DNA from: Acidobacteriaceae bacterium
GTDB taxonomy: Bacteria; Acidobacteriota; Terriglobia; Terriglobales; Acidobacteriaceae
Length of the DNA stretch: 64,000 bases
Assembly (NCBI GenBank): GCA_025356095.1
Contig: JANXUR010000064.1
Location: forward strand, 1 to 64,000
Direction: 5' to 3'
The translations under genes and the position numbers were made by a program. The notes below the pieces were generated by a model. That model saw only the letters and a list, made by a program, of their open reading frames with translations, searched no databases and was not told the DNA's origin. The first letter of the stretch is position 1. Every line of letters begins with the position of its first letter. Below, in pieces: positions 44,918-57,591 of the stretch.

Positions 44918-45960
44918 CGCGAGGTTGCACGATTCAACTGCTGAAGGGCAAAGACGCCAACGAGGAGGTATGCCCAGGCGAAATAGCGATCCTCGAGTGA
45001 TGGAAACAGGACAAAGCGCGCGGTGGCTGCGAGGATCGCAGACCACAACGCGCTTTTCCACAAGGAATTCTGGCCGCAGCGTTGAATAACGACTGCGCCC
45101 GCGAGCAGCGCGATGGTGAGATGTGAGTGAGCCACACCATCGCGAAGCCCTTGAGACAGAGCGCCAAAATACTCATTGAACGTGACGTAATGAAGTGACT
45201 CAACCGGATCCCGACCTCCGATGAAACTGTGGCGAAAGAGCACGATCCAGCCATAGTTTCCGGCGACGCGATTGATTCCCAACACGCTTGCAACTGCAAA
45301 AGTGCATCCTGCAAGCGTTACCCGCCAGTCAAGTGAACGGTGCAGCGCCAAGAGGGTGAGAAACGCAAGTACAAACAGAACGTTATCGGTGCGGATCCAA
45401 ACTGATGCGGCAAGCAAAATGACGCCGGGCACCCTCCATCTTGTATTCAAGATGAGGAGGCAGGCACCAAGGAGCGTCGCCGTCGAGAGTGCATCGGGCG
45501 TTCCCCGGCGGGCCAACTCGAGGGAAAACGGCGCCATCGTAAGCAAGAGGCCCAGCCAAATTCGCTTTGTTCCGAGAATGACAATTACGCCAAGTGCGAC
45601 GTAGGAGAAAGTGGAAACGGCCCTGATCGCCTGCTGGTAGCCAAGGCCAGCTCCATGGATCACTGAAATGGCTGCAATGTAGGCAGGGCGGATGGCGTAG
45701 AACGGATATTGATGCTGCATTAACTCCGGAGTCTCGATCAACGAACTCGCTTCGGCGCGAGCAGACGCATGTCGGACGGATTGGTGCACATCGACCAGCG
45801 CCTGGCCGCTCTGTGAGCGCAGAATGGCCTCGTAGATGTAGCGGTCGAAATCCTCCGTCTCCGGCTTAAGGAACGACGCCAAAGCGAGCCCCACAAGAAC
45901 GAGCAGAGCCAGCGAGAATTGGAGGGCGCGGTAGCGAGGTTTTAGATTCATGCGGGTCAT
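44896..45960 (-). CDS. Polytopic membrane protein, possibly glycosyltransferase-C-like
   Basis: 354 aa with about eight to nine membrane spans (LQFSLALLVLVGLALASFL, YVALGVIVILG, IWLGLLLTMAPFSLELA, LLACAxxLI-type segments). The first periplasmic loop has EDFDRYIYEAILRSQ, loosely like the Asp-containing loop of GT-C mannosyl- and arabinosyltransferases, but the motif is not decisive. Its 3' end overlaps the convergent IPT gene by 22 bases. GC is lower than in the metabolic genes. No operon partner. Confidence 0.6.
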   Translation of the reverse strand: MTRMNLKPRYRALQFSLALLVLVGLALASFLKPETEDFDRYIYEAILRSQSGQALVDVHQSVRHASARAEASSLIETPELMQHQYPFYAIRPAYIAAISVIHGAGLGYQQAIRAVSTFSYVALGVIVILGTKRIWLGLLLTMAPFSLELARRGTPDALSTATLLGACLLILNTRWRVPGVILLAASVWIRTDNVLFVLAFLTLLALHRSLDWRVTLAGCTFAVASVLGINRVAGNYGWIVLFRHSFIGGRDPVESLHYVTFNEYFGALSQGLRDGVAHSHLTIALLAGAVVIQRCGQNSLWKSALWSAILAATARFVLFPSLEDRYFAWAYLLVGVFALQQLNRATSRQFVTTN

Positions 45961-46434
45961 TTCTTGTGAGCTAAGTACCCTCGACCGTAGTTTAACAGTC
46001 GCCTCCGGTCACCCGGCCCGAAGCCGCGGTCTGAGCGGGTGCGCAACCATGAACCACTCGAGGTACGCTACGGCAACCATTTTCTCTCCAAACCGCTGCG
46101 ATCGTCCGGCAGTAGATACAGAGGTCATCCTTGTGACTTGGCTCCCGCGCATCGTCGCTGGCCAGTCGAAGCGTGGGTGTGGGCGTCGAGCAGACTCATT
46201 GTGACCCACTCTGCAATTCACAATATCCCTATGGTAGCCCTCGTGGGAGCACAGCAAGACCACGCTCGTGGACGCCATGCTCAAGCAGAGTGGGCAAAGA
46301 GAGAGCGTGCGCGAGAGAGGAAGCGCATGGGACTGATACCTCTTGCGTGAACTCGGTTCGGCGCTCTCGTACTGCGTCGCAGTGGGTGTGTGCTGGATCA
46401 AGCGGTGCCGTCAACCACCACCCTACCTTGCACC
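45961..46434. other. 474-bp region with no supported gene
   Basis: Lies between the starts and stops of two minus-strand genes. Frames on both strands (45950-46204 plus, 46009-46401 minus) overlap each other, lack ribosome sites and show no family pattern. No tRNA or hairpin of note. Confidence 0.4.
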
Positions 46435-46923
46435 CTACATAGACGACGATTGCGTGGCTGGCGTGGCTGCGGGGGTGCTGCCGTCTTGTTTCGGCGCGTA
46501 CTTGGAGGCGCACTTGGCCTGAATCTGCTTGGCGTGGAATACGCCGTCGCGGCCATAGCCGCCCATAGCGAGAGCCTGCGCGTTGTCTTTGAATGTGTCT
46601 GGCGGCGGCTCCATACCAGAATAGCTGACGTTCACGGTCTCCTCGGTGCCGGTGGCCGGATCTTTCTCGATGAGTGTGAATTCCACGTGGGAGTGGCCAT
46701 TGCCGTCATCGCGGCGCACGATGGAGCCGGGCACCACGCTGCCAGCTACACGCAAGTGCTTGGTATAGATATCGCCACTGGAGGCTTGCTGATGCAACTC
46801 TTTGATGGTGACGTAGTAGTCCTTGCTCTCTTGCACGCCGGTAAAGGCGAGGTAGCTGAGGCCAAGTACGATGATGGCGGTGACTGCTCCGAACTTTACA
46901 TATTTGCTGACGCTGGCTGACAT
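46435..46923 (-). CDS. ccmE: Heme chaperone CcmE, CXXXY variant
   Basis: 162 aa from ATG 46923, with GAGGGG eight bases upstream. An N-terminal anchor (FGAVTAIIVLGLSYLAFTGV) precedes the OB-fold heme chaperone domain (YYVTIKELHQQ, LRVAGSVVPGSIV, VEFTLIEKD, VSYSGMEPPPDTF). In the classic protein the heme-binding His lies in a motif of the type LAKHDENY; here the matching place reads QAKCASKY, so Cys replaces His and the motif is CXXXY. Such variants are known from some sulfate-reducing bacteria and archaea. The gene is 28 kb from ccmABCD. The last 20 residues are a Pro/Ala/Thr tail. Confidence 0.88.
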   Translation of the reverse strand: MSASVSKYVKFGAVTAIIVLGLSYLAFTGVQESKDYYVTIKELHQQASSGDIYTKHLRVAGSVVPGSIVRRDDGNGHSHVEFTLIEKDPATGTEETVNVSYSGMEPPPDTFKDNAQALAMGGYGRDGVFHAKQIQAKCASKYAPKQDGSTPAATPATQSSSM

Positions 46924-47141
46924 AAGAGTGCCCCTCGTTGCGACCAAAGCCGCGATGACTGCTATAGGTAGTGTGCTGTGTAGCGGTAGGGGGGGTCAAG
47001 CACGGAGGTCACACGGTTTCGCTTTTATTTTGCTTTATTACGACTATTTAGGCCGTAACGTTGGCGCTCGCCTCCTCCGATACAATATAGAGAGTTGCAG
47101 GCGAGTTTCGCCAGCAAGAAACCCGCAGTGGATTGGACACC

Positions 47142-47696
47142 ATGATTCATCCTTGGCACGATGTAACGCCCGGCGACAAGCTGCCGCAAGAGTTCCAGAC
47201 GATCATTGAGATTCCGTTTGGATCGAGCGTGAAATATGAACTCGACAAGACCAGCGGCCTCATCAAGCTGGATCGGGTGTTGTATTCGGCGGTGTACTAT
47301 CCGGCGAATTACGGTTTCATTCCGCAAACGCTGGCCGAAGACGATGATCCGCTGGACGTTTTGGTATTTTGCCAGGAGACCGTAGTGCCGCTCACCATTA
47401 TTCAGGCGCGCTGCGTCGGCATCATGACAATGATTGATGGCGGAAAGAACGACCATAAGATCATCGCTGTGGCCACCAAGGACCCGGAATTCAACAGCTA
47501 TAAAGACATTTCCGAGATGCCAGACCATCGCATGCTGATGCTGCGCCGCTTTTTCCAGGATTACAAGCAACTGGAAGGCAAGGCGGTGGAAGTGGAAGAA
47601 GCAGAATCCGCCAAAAAGGCGTACGGAGTAATCGAAGAAGCCTTGCTGCGTTATAGCGAAGAGCGTCGGCGCGGATTCAAGGGAGTTGGGGTCTAG
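47142..47696 (+). CDS. ppa: Inorganic pyrophosphatase
   Basis: 184 aa from ATG 47142; a TTG at 47133 is possible. It hydrolyses pyrophosphate and so drives biosynthesis, including the ATP sulfurylase reaction. Family I motifs: EIPFGSSVKYELDK, YPANYGFIPQTLAEDDDPLDVLVF with the metal-binding Asp cluster (DDDPLDVL), and GGKNDHKIIAV. Length is normal. It is divergent from ccmE with about 220 bp between. The ribosome site is weak (GGATTGG). Confidence 0.95.
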   Translation: MIHPWHDVTPGDKLPQEFQTIIEIPFGSSVKYELDKTSGLIKLDRVLYSAVYYPANYGFIPQTLAEDDDPLDVLVFCQETVVPLTIIQARCVGIMTMIDGGKNDHKIIAVATKDPEFNSYKDISEMPDHRMLMLRRFFQDYKQLEGKAVEVEEAESAKKAYGVIEEALLRYSEERRRGFKGVGV

Positions 47697-48033
47697 CCTC
47701 GGCTAAGGCTCAAGATGCGTCTCGATTGGAGGCCCATCGCAGAATATGCTGCAAGATGGATGGCGCAAACGCGCGGAGGATCCCGCCCCGCACCTCTGGT
47801 TCTGCGGTGCGCGGCACGGGATGTTCTGTTGCTGCATCCTCACTGCGCTGTTTTGCGCGCTGCGATTAACGCTTTGCCGCACGGACTGCCTTTTCCGCAG
47901 TGCTTTGGCACCCATAAGACGCTCAAGCCGTCCTAATCTTTTTCCACTATTGGCGCTCACCGCACCGTTCCGTACACTTCCCTGACGTTTCCATACTAGC
48001 GAGAACTGCAAGAATTCAGGAGAGCGCGCGCGA
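47697..48033. other. 337-bp region with no supported gene
   Basis: Holds the upstream region of the permease gene. Plus frames at 47715-47985 and a minus frame at 47703-48242 have no ribosome site or recognisable product. A small stem AGCCT/AGGCT directly follows ppa. Confidence 0.4.
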
Positions 48034-50852
<2,819 letters not shown>

Positions 50853-50865
50853 TTACTGATGAGTA

Positions 50866-50899
50866 CAAACACGCAGGGGCCAAGGCTCCTCCGTGTTTG
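50866..50899. terminator. Bidirectional stem-loop after thiC
   Basis: CAAACACG (50866-50873) pairs with CGTGTTTG (50892-50899), and the inner bases AGGGGCC/GGCTCCT extend the stem with one mismatch. It lies between the stops of thiC and the convergent ceramidase-like gene. Confidence 0.65.
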
Positions 50900-50910
50900 C
50901 ATGGCGCCAC

Positions 50911-52854
50911 TTACATTTGCCGCTGCCATAGCTTGCCTTCGCGGGTAGCTACATAGAGTGTTTCTCCTATGGAGGCCATGCCCACGACGTGCTCGGCGAA
51001 ACCGTAGTGGTGCCACGGCACGTCGCCGCCCACCGGGTCACGCCAGTGCAGATTGTCGTCGGCAGTGACGCAAAGTAGCTTGCCACCGGCGGCGGCGAGG
51101 CCAACTACAGTCATGGCATGGCCCAGATCCTCCCACGGCACATCATAATCCACCGGCGTGCGGCACCACAGCTTGTTGTTGGTCGTGGTCGCGTAGAGTA
51201 CTCCATTCAGCGCGGTCATGGCCGAAATCAACTCGGCGTGACCAATTTCCTGCCACGGCAGGTCAAAACCATCCGGCGAGCGCTGCCACAATCTACCGAA
51301 CTGCGTGGCGCAGTAAAGCAAGCCATTGGTGGCGGCCAAGCCTACTACACTATCGGCATGGCCCATGTCTTCCCATGGAATGTCGTGGGTCACGGGGTCG
51401 CGGCGCCACAACTTGTTGTTCGCGGTGGTGCAGTAAAGCTTGCCGTTCCAGGAGGTCATGCCCGTGACGAGTTCAGCATGGCCGATCTCTGTCCAGCCGG
51501 GATCCAGTAAGTTGATGTGGCCTTGAATGAAGATTTCATCTACATCCGTTGTAAGGGGCCCGCGATGGCCATACCACAGAAATGACCAAGCTCCCTCGTA
51601 GTTATCCAAGGCTTTAGTCGGGAAACTGTCACGGTTGTCCGGATTCAGCAGAACATATTTGGAGGGTAGATAGCTAAGCTGCGAGTTGGAGTACGCCGCG
51701 ACCGTCACGCGGGGATAAGGCCAGATGCCGCGAATTACCGGGCCAAAATCCATTGTAACTTCATGGGAACTGGCCAAAAGGTACCACTGATTCGGAGAGG
51801 TGCCTATGCGGATGCCCTGCAGCTGAGTGGGCAAAGAGTCCGGCGGGCCGTCGCGAAAGGCGCTCATGTACGATTCCCATCGCTCAATGAGTTCCGGGTA
51901 CGCGGGGTCGTTCCTCTCGGCACCCACTGCTTGTGCCCACTGGAGAGTTGCCGGGAACGTCTGCGTATCGAGTGGTTGGAACGGCAGGTTGACGGACTGC
52001 AACCAAGCGTCAACCGCACCTTGCAGCGTAACCATAGGGCGGCTTAGTACGACATTTACATCGGCTGCCAACTGCAGCCCCACAGAGTCAACATCTTTCG
52101 CGACGGTAGCGCTACCGGGGTTGCAAGTGCCAGCATAGCCTTGCATGAACATTGCAATGCCGCCCTGCTTTTCAAGCTCAGTCCGTGTTACCCCCGGAAA
52201 ATCCGAATACACGTAGTTAAGGACATCGCGACATACAGGATGACACCCGGCGAAGAATACGATAGCAATCACCGGCCGATGAAAATCATGCAGGCCACTA
52301 TGGGCGCGTGGATTTACTACCTTAAGTACATCAAGCGTAGGGTCATAGGTACTAGGCAGACCGTGCATCGGGAAATGGCGATCGTTGCCAATATTTGTAG
52401 CTCCCCGCCCCCAAGATATCTCAGCCGTTTGTAAGTTTCTAAATGCGTCGTCAATCACACCGACAATCTGGTCAGAAAGAAAACTGTAATAAGTGGGGTC
52501 AATGTAGCCTACTCCCTTTTGCCAGCTTGGGATGCTTGCCGGTACGGGCGCACCATGAGTGTGGCTCACATTGATGCAAACGTATTCCCCTGCAATACCG
52601 TGGGTCGCCTTTACGCGCTCACGCACGGCCGCCGTCATCGCCGGATCAAGCGCGCCAATATCCACGCTTACCAGAATGACGGTACTCTCCGCGTCATCGC
52701 GAATCACCAGTGCGCGAGTGCTAATCAGGTCATTCACCCCTTGACAGGGATATTCTCGCGTCCCCATGCCCCAGAGCCAAATGCGCTTCGCGATAATCAG
52801 TTCCACTGAAGGAGTAATATCTCTGACAGCGGCGCCTGCTTTGTAGTAAGCCAT
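50911..52854 (-). CDS. Neutral-ceramidase-like protein fused to a tectonin-like propeller
   Basis: 647 aa with GAGAGG upstream of the ATG. There is no signal peptide. Residues 1 to about 440 resemble the N-terminal domain of neutral/alkaline non-lysosomal ceramidases (AGAAVRDITPSVEL, VSVDIGALDPAM, NVSHTHGAPVPASI with putative Zn histidines, FFAGCHPVCRDV). Residues about 454-647 are five 40-residue repeats with pattern WxxxGHAxxVxGLAAxNGxLYxxTxxxKLWxRxP, like tectonin/TECPR beta-propeller blades. The usual ceramidase C-terminal domain seems replaced by the propeller. Catalytic function is not certain, and the substrate is unknown. Confidence 0.72.
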   Translation of the reverse strand: MAYYKAGAAVRDITPSVELIIAKRIWLWGMGTREYPCQGVNDLISTRALVIRDDAESTVILVSVDIGALDPAMTAAVRERVKATHGIAGEYVCINVSHTHGAPVPASIPSWQKGVGYIDPTYYSFLSDQIVGVIDDAFRNLQTAEISWGRGATNIGNDRHFPMHGLPSTYDPTLDVLKVVNPRAHSGLHDFHRPVIAIVFFAGCHPVCRDVLNYVYSDFPGVTRTELEKQGGIAMFMQGYAGTCNPGSATVAKDVDSVGLQLAADVNVVLSRPMVTLQGAVDAWLQSVNLPFQPLDTQTFPATLQWAQAVGAERNDPAYPELIERWESYMSAFRDGPPDSLPTQLQGIRIGTSPNQWYLLASSHEVTMDFGPVIRGIWPYPRVTVAAYSNSQLSYLPSKYVLLNPDNRDSFPTKALDNYEGAWSFLWYGHRGPLTTDVDEIFIQGHINLLDPGWTEIGHAELVTGMTSWNGKLYCTTANNKLWRRDPVTHDIPWEDMGHADSVVGLAATNGLLYCATQFGRLWQRSPDGFDLPWQEIGHAELISAMTALNGVLYATTTNNKLWCRTPVDYDVPWEDLGHAMTVVGLAAAGGKLLCVTADDNLHWRDPVGGDVPWHHYGFAEHVVGMASIGETLYVATREGKLWQRQM

Positions 52855-52904
52855 GTTGTTTATGTGCCTCTCCCAAGCAAATATGCACTGCCTAGAACTA
52901 TCTT

Positions 52905-55133
52905 TTACTTCACTCGTTCCAATGCTGCCGTCGCACGCTTTAGTGCGGATGTAAGTTCAGCTAGCTGCTTCTCTGCCGTTGCCATATCGCCTTTGTCAAT
53001 CGCTTCGTTCACGCCGGGGATGACCACCGCTGCATAGCCCGTATACTGCCCCGGCGCATAGATGGCGTGTTTGAACCATGGGCGATTGGGCAGGCCTTCG
53101 GGTAGAAGTAACTCGTGCTCGGCGTCGCGCAGAGACCGATTCAGGCGCGCGGCCTCAGATTTACTTGTATGCGACTCAGCGCGCATGGCTTCGCGTTCCG
53201 CAGCCAAAGCCTTCTGCCCGGCCAGCGCGAAGTTCATTGCAGCTTCGCTTGCGGCAGTAAAGTCCAAAGCTTTGGAGGCACCGCCTGCGCCACTCTCTTT
53301 TACTGAGTTAGCTACCGTCTTCTTCTTCGCGGTTTCTAGATAGATAGAGATTTCTTTGCCATATTCCTCGTAGTCATAAGGCAGTACGTCCGCGTCGGCC
53401 ATGCGGATGACTTCGATGCCGAACAGACGTGCCATCTCCTGCTCGTACTTAAACTCCGGGTCGGCGAACTTAGTAAACCATTGGTAGTTATCGAATACGG
53501 AATGGTAAACGCCATAGGGGCCGTTAGAGCCGATGTCAGTGGAAGGCACACCAAGGTGCTGAATAAAGGCGGTATAGTCTGAGCCGCTGCCTAAATCGCC
53601 CACGGGCAGGTCATCCTTCACCTTCGCGTTAGGCTCAGTCCGGTTGGTGCCGGGACCGGATGTGGGATTTTCCCCGCGCTCCATTTCGGCTTTACGCTCA
53701 GCCTTTTGCCACACCTCATACATCGTGCCGCCATCGGGGCTAGATACTGCCTTAGTAGCTTCGCGTACAAACGCCTTAAGACTTGGCACGGCGGATGCGC
53801 CGAAGCGCGGGCCGGAGACAGCCACATCCATGTTGAAGTATGCGGCGGCATTGCCGAGTTCACCTGCATACTGCTCCACCCATTCAGTGGAACCCATCAG
53901 GCCTTCTTCCTCGGCGTCCCAACTGCCAAAGACGATAGTGCGCTTGGGCTTCCACCCGGTTTTCAGCAATTCGCCGATGCCGTGCACCGATTCCAGCATG
54001 GCGGCCGTGCCGCTGTTGGGGTCCACCGCTCCATACACCCAAGCATCGCGGTGATTGCCAGCGACTACCCATTGGTTGGGCTCTTCACTGCCGCGCACCT
54101 TACCGATCACGTCCCAAATGGTGCGAAACTGGTAGTCCATCTTGATGTGCATCTTGACGCGTACCGGGCCGGGGCCTACGTGGTACGTAAAAGGCAACGC
54201 GCCTTGCCAGTCGCGTGGCGACTCCGGCCCGCCGAGGTTTTCCAGAAGCGGGCGGGCATCCGCATAGCTGAGCGGCGTGGTGGGAATCTTAGGAAAGGCG
54301 GAAGCGTTTTCGGGCTTCAGGCGTTGGCTGGCGGGCAAGTCCGGAGTGGAAGCGACGCCAGGGGTGGTGGGGTCGCCGGGATACTGGAACATATAACCGA
54401 CCGAGCCGCGCTGCACCGCGCTATCCGGGCGCCACGGGCCTTTGGGATACTTGTCGCCGCGAGCCCAACCATCGTCAGCGGGGTCAGAGTAAATGATGAC
54501 GCCGGCGGCGCCATGCTCCTGCGCGACAAACGATTTGACTCCGCGAAAGTTCTGACCATAGCGGACAAGGATGATCTTGCCGCGAACATCTACCTTAAGT
54601 TCGTCTAGCTTCTTAAAGTCTTCGGGGCGGCCATAGTTGGCGTAGACGATGTCGGCTTCCACGTCGCCTGAGGGTGAACTGCCGTTATAGCCGGGCAGCA
54701 CGCGAGGGTCGTCTTGAAAGCGGTCGCCCTCCACATGCTCGGGCGTAGGGCCGTGCATCTTCAGGCCCGCCGGGGCAACGGCGTCCACGCTGAGCTCGAG
54801 AGGGTAGTTGAGCCACACTTTGTATTCGACGATCTCGGTGTCGAGTCCCGCTTCGCGAAATTTGGCGGCAACATAGTCGGCGGTAGTTTTGTCCTCTGGG
54901 GAGCCGGCAATGTGCGGAGCTTGAGTGAGGATGCGCAGGTGCTCGCCCGCGAGTTTGGCATCCGGTGCCTTCAGGAACACGGCCTCGCGGTCATGCTCTG
55001 CGGCGGGATTTTGGAAGCCGAAGATTGCAGAGGCTGCCGAGGTAGAAGCTGAGTCAGTTGCGGCGCGCGGTGCGCTGCTGGCCTGCCAATGGAAGAGCAA
55101 CAATATTGTGAACACGGCGGCAAACAACTTCAT
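52905..55133 (-). CDS. Exported M28-family metallopeptidase (glutamate carboxypeptidase II-like)
   Basis: 742 aa from ATG 55133, with GGGAG just upstream; the track to 55274 has no ribosome site. A signal peptide (MKLFAAVFTILLLFHWQASS) leads to a PA-domain region (GKIILVRYGQNFRGVKSF, EHGAAGVIIYSDP) and the M28 zinc peptidase domain: VVAGNHRDAWVYGAVDPNSG with His and Asp ligands, SWDAEEEGLMGSTEW with Glu ligands and GSGSDYTAFIQHLGVPS. A C-terminal helical dimerisation domain completes the PSMA-like layout. It probably cleaves C-terminal residues of peptides outside the cytoplasm. Confidence 0.9.
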   Translation of the reverse strand: MKLFAAVFTILLLFHWQASSAPRAATDSASTSAASAIFGFQNPAAEHDREAVFLKAPDAKLAGEHLRILTQAPHIAGSPEDKTTADYVAAKFREAGLDTEIVEYKVWLNYPLELSVDAVAPAGLKMHGPTPEHVEGDRFQDDPRVLPGYNGSSPSGDVEADIVYANYGRPEDFKKLDELKVDVRGKIILVRYGQNFRGVKSFVAQEHGAAGVIIYSDPADDGWARGDKYPKGPWRPDSAVQRGSVGYMFQYPGDPTTPGVASTPDLPASQRLKPENASAFPKIPTTPLSYADARPLLENLGGPESPRDWQGALPFTYHVGPGPVRVKMHIKMDYQFRTIWDVIGKVRGSEEPNQWVVAGNHRDAWVYGAVDPNSGTAAMLESVHGIGELLKTGWKPKRTIVFGSWDAEEEGLMGSTEWVEQYAGELGNAAAYFNMDVAVSGPRFGASAVPSLKAFVREATKAVSSPDGGTMYEVWQKAERKAEMERGENPTSGPGTNRTEPNAKVKDDLPVGDLGSGSDYTAFIQHLGVPSTDIGSNGPYGVYHSVFDNYQWFTKFADPEFKYEQEMARLFGIEVIRMADADVLPYDYEEYGKEISIYLETAKKKTVANSVKESGAGGASKALDFTAASEAAMNFALAGQKALAAEREAMRAESHTSKSEAARLNRSLRDAEHELLLPEGLPNRPWFKHAIYAPGQYTGYAAVVIPGVNEAIDKGDMATAEKQLAELTSALKRATAALERVK

Positions 55134-55371
55134 GGGGCTCCCATAACCACAGGCGATGGATCGCATTCGACGGAACAAGGAAGGATACCTGACGGCGGGG
55201 CTGGAAGGAAATTGAGGCAGCAAGAATGGGTTGGCGAGTTGGATACAGTTGTGCGAGTGGCGCTGCCACAGCAATCAGCGTTTTCGCGCCAGCGCTCGAT
55301 TTTTTCATCAGTTCACCCCGCACGCGCATAGCCTCGCAAATCCTCACCCCGGCTTCGCTTTTGTGCCGGGC

Positions 55372-57531
55372 TCAATGCAACGGTGCCTGCGGGGTCAAGG
55401 CTGGAATCACAGGAAACAGGAGCGCGCCCGCGCCGCTAGGCGACGGAGAAAGCGGTACCTTGAACCTTCCGCCAAACAGGTGGTGTTCGTCTTCGCCATG
55501 GGTGGTCTTCTTGCCCGTACCGCGCGGCTTGGGCTGTACTTCTTCCGCCGCTTGCGGATCGCCCCAAATGCCGGTGACTTCGATGGCGTTGGCTGCAAGT
55601 GCACCGCTGGCTGGGCCACCACTTCCCTTCCGTGTAGTATTCGCTCCGGGCGTTACCGCTGGCGCGAATGGCGTCGCGGGGGCCACTGCCCCCGCCGCTG
55701 CCGCTGCCCCTGCTTGCGCTTCGCGTTTCTTCTTCTTTTCCACGTAGGCCTTGATGACCTGACTGGCAATGCGGGCGGCCAGATAGCCGTGCTCGCCCTG
55801 CTCAATCAGCACCGCCACCGCAATCTCCGGATTGCGGCGCGGAGTAACGCCGGCGAACCAACCGTTATCTTTCAAGCTGGCTCCGCCGCCAGCGCGCTTC
55901 TTAAAGTCGTTGCTCACGGTTTGGGCGCTGCCTGTTTTTCCGGCAAAATCAATCCCCGGCAAGTGCGCGCTATTGGCCGTGCCTAGCGGCCCTACCACTT
56001 CACTCATGGCGTCGGTAATGCGTTCCCAGTCCGTCTGGTCCAGCGGAATCCGCACTTCTTCGGGCTGGTCGCTTTGGGGCTTGAATTCATCACTAAATTG
56101 ATCGAGGGCCACCACGTGTGGCCTGCGTAACACACCACCGTTGGCGATGCCGCCAATGGCGCGCACCAGTTGAATCGGGGTAGTGGCCACCGCGCCTTGG
56201 CCGATTCCCACCGAGATGGTTTCGCCCGCATACCACTTCTGGTGGAATAGCCGCAGCTTCCACTCTTCGCTCGGCATGGTGCCGGAGACTTCCTGTGGCA
56301 GGTCAATCCCAGTCTTTTTCCCCAGACCAGCTTGGCCTGCGTAGTCGGCAATCTTGTTGATGCCTAGCCGTTCGGCAAGCGTATAGAAGAACACGTCGCA
56401 AGATTGGAAGATGCCTTTACTCAAATCCACCACGCCGTGGGTGCGATGCTCGGCTTGCACCCAGCACTTAAAGTAGCGTCCGTAAAATACGCCTCCGCCG
56501 CCGCAATTTACCTTCAAGTTTTGCGCTATGCCTTCGTGCGTCCCCGCCGCCGCCATGATGATCTTGAAGACCGACCCCGGTGCTAACTGCGCCTGAATCG
56601 CCTTATTCAGCAGCGGCTTGGTCGGGTCGGTGACCAGTGCATTCCACTGATTGCTGGAGATCTTCACCGCGAAATCATTGGGGTCAAAAGTTGGCCGGCT
56701 CACTAAGGCTAGAATCTCGCCAGTGCGCGGATCCATGGCCACAACCGCGCCGTTCTTATCGGCCAACGCCTGCTCGGCAGCGATCTGCATATCAATATCA
56801 ATGGTCAGTTTGAGCGCGTGGCCGGGTACGGCGGGGGTTTCATCGAGTCGTCCCACTTCCCGCCCGTGACTGTTCACGATGGCGCGTCGTTCGCCATTGG
56901 TTCCAGCGAGCCAGCGGTTATACTGCCGCTCTACGCCGGTGATGCCCACTACGTCGCCAGAGTTGTAGAACTCCCACTGCGGCTGGTTCAGCATCTGTTC
57001 GCTGACCTCGCCCACATAACCAATCAAGTGCGCGGCAAATCCATTTTTGGGATACAGCCGCCGATGCACCATGATGGTTTCCAGCTCAGGCAGTTCATTG
57101 CGATGCGATTCGATGAACGCCAACTCGTCGGGTGTGATGTCGTCCTTGATAAAGATGGGTTCATACGGGGGCATGGAAGCCGACCGCCGAACCCGCTCGC
57201 GAACCACGCTGGCATCCATGTGGAGGCCTTCGGAAATCAGCGTCGCGTCGGCTGAGAGGTCACGGCCAGTGTCGCGCACCAACAGCACGCTGAATGAAGG
57301 ATAGTTATCTACGATGGTGCGGCCTTCGCGATCCACAATCTTGCCTCGTGGCGCTAGGATGGGTACCTGTCGCACCCGGTTCTGCTCGGCCAGACTTGCG
57401 TAATAGCCGCTGCGCATCACCTGCAAGCGCCATAAGCCATAGCCGAGAATCAGAAAGATGACGAGGATAGCCCACTGCGCCCCGGCAAGCCGGGTGGCCG
57501 AGACTTTGAGTTGGCGTGCAAAGCGAGCCAT
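55372..57531 (-). CDS. mrdA: Penicillin-binding protein 2 (elongasome transpeptidase)
   Basis: 719 aa. One N-terminal membrane span (AILVIFLILGYGLWRLQV), then the pedestal domain (PILAPRGKIVDREGRTIVD) and transpeptidase domain with catalytic Ser in LAPGSVFK (SxxK), SCDVFFYTLAERLG and the KTG motif in FAGKTGSAQT. It cross-links peptidoglycan during elongation with MreBCD. A C-terminal extension of about 110 residues, rich in Ala, Pro and Gly and then basic, is not part of the catalytic core. It lies 106 bp after mreD; rodA, often next, is not found here. Confidence 0.95.
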   Translation of the reverse strand: MARFARQLKVSATRLAGAQWAILVIFLILGYGLWRLQVMRSGYYASLAEQNRVRQVPILAPRGKIVDREGRTIVDNYPSFSVLLVRDTGRDLSADATLISEGLHMDASVVRERVRRSASMPPYEPIFIKDDITPDELAFIESHRNELPELETIMVHRRLYPKNGFAAHLIGYVGEVSEQMLNQPQWEFYNSGDVVGITGVERQYNRWLAGTNGERRAIVNSHGREVGRLDETPAVPGHALKLTIDIDMQIAAEQALADKNGAVVAMDPRTGEILALVSRPTFDPNDFAVKISSNQWNALVTDPTKPLLNKAIQAQLAPGSVFKIIMAAAGTHEGIAQNLKVNCGGGGVFYGRYFKCWVQAEHRTHGVVDLSKGIFQSCDVFFYTLAERLGINKIADYAGQAGLGKKTGIDLPQEVSGTMPSEEWKLRLFHQKWYAGETISVGIGQGAVATTPIQLVRAIGGIANGGVLRRPHVVALDQFSDEFKPQSDQPEEVRIPLDQTDWERITDAMSEVVGPLGTANSAHLPGIDFAGKTGSAQTVSNDFKKRAGGGASLKDNGWFAGVTPRRNPEIAVAVLIEQGEHGYLAARIASQVIKAYVEKKKKREAQAGAAAAAGAVAPATPFAPAVTPGANTTRKGSGGPASGALAANAIEVTGIWGDPQAAEEVQPKPRGTGKKTTHGEDEHHLFGGRFKVPLSPSPSGAGALLFPVIPALTPQAPLH

Positions 57532-57591
57532 AGGACGATGTGCACCGCGTTGAGTAATTCGCTTCTTAAATCACTTCGTGAGTTGCTGACC

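Noticed and set aside
45950-46401. Overlapping plus and minus frames between the membrane protein and ccmE
   Set aside because: No ribosome site, no conserved motif and mutual overlap.
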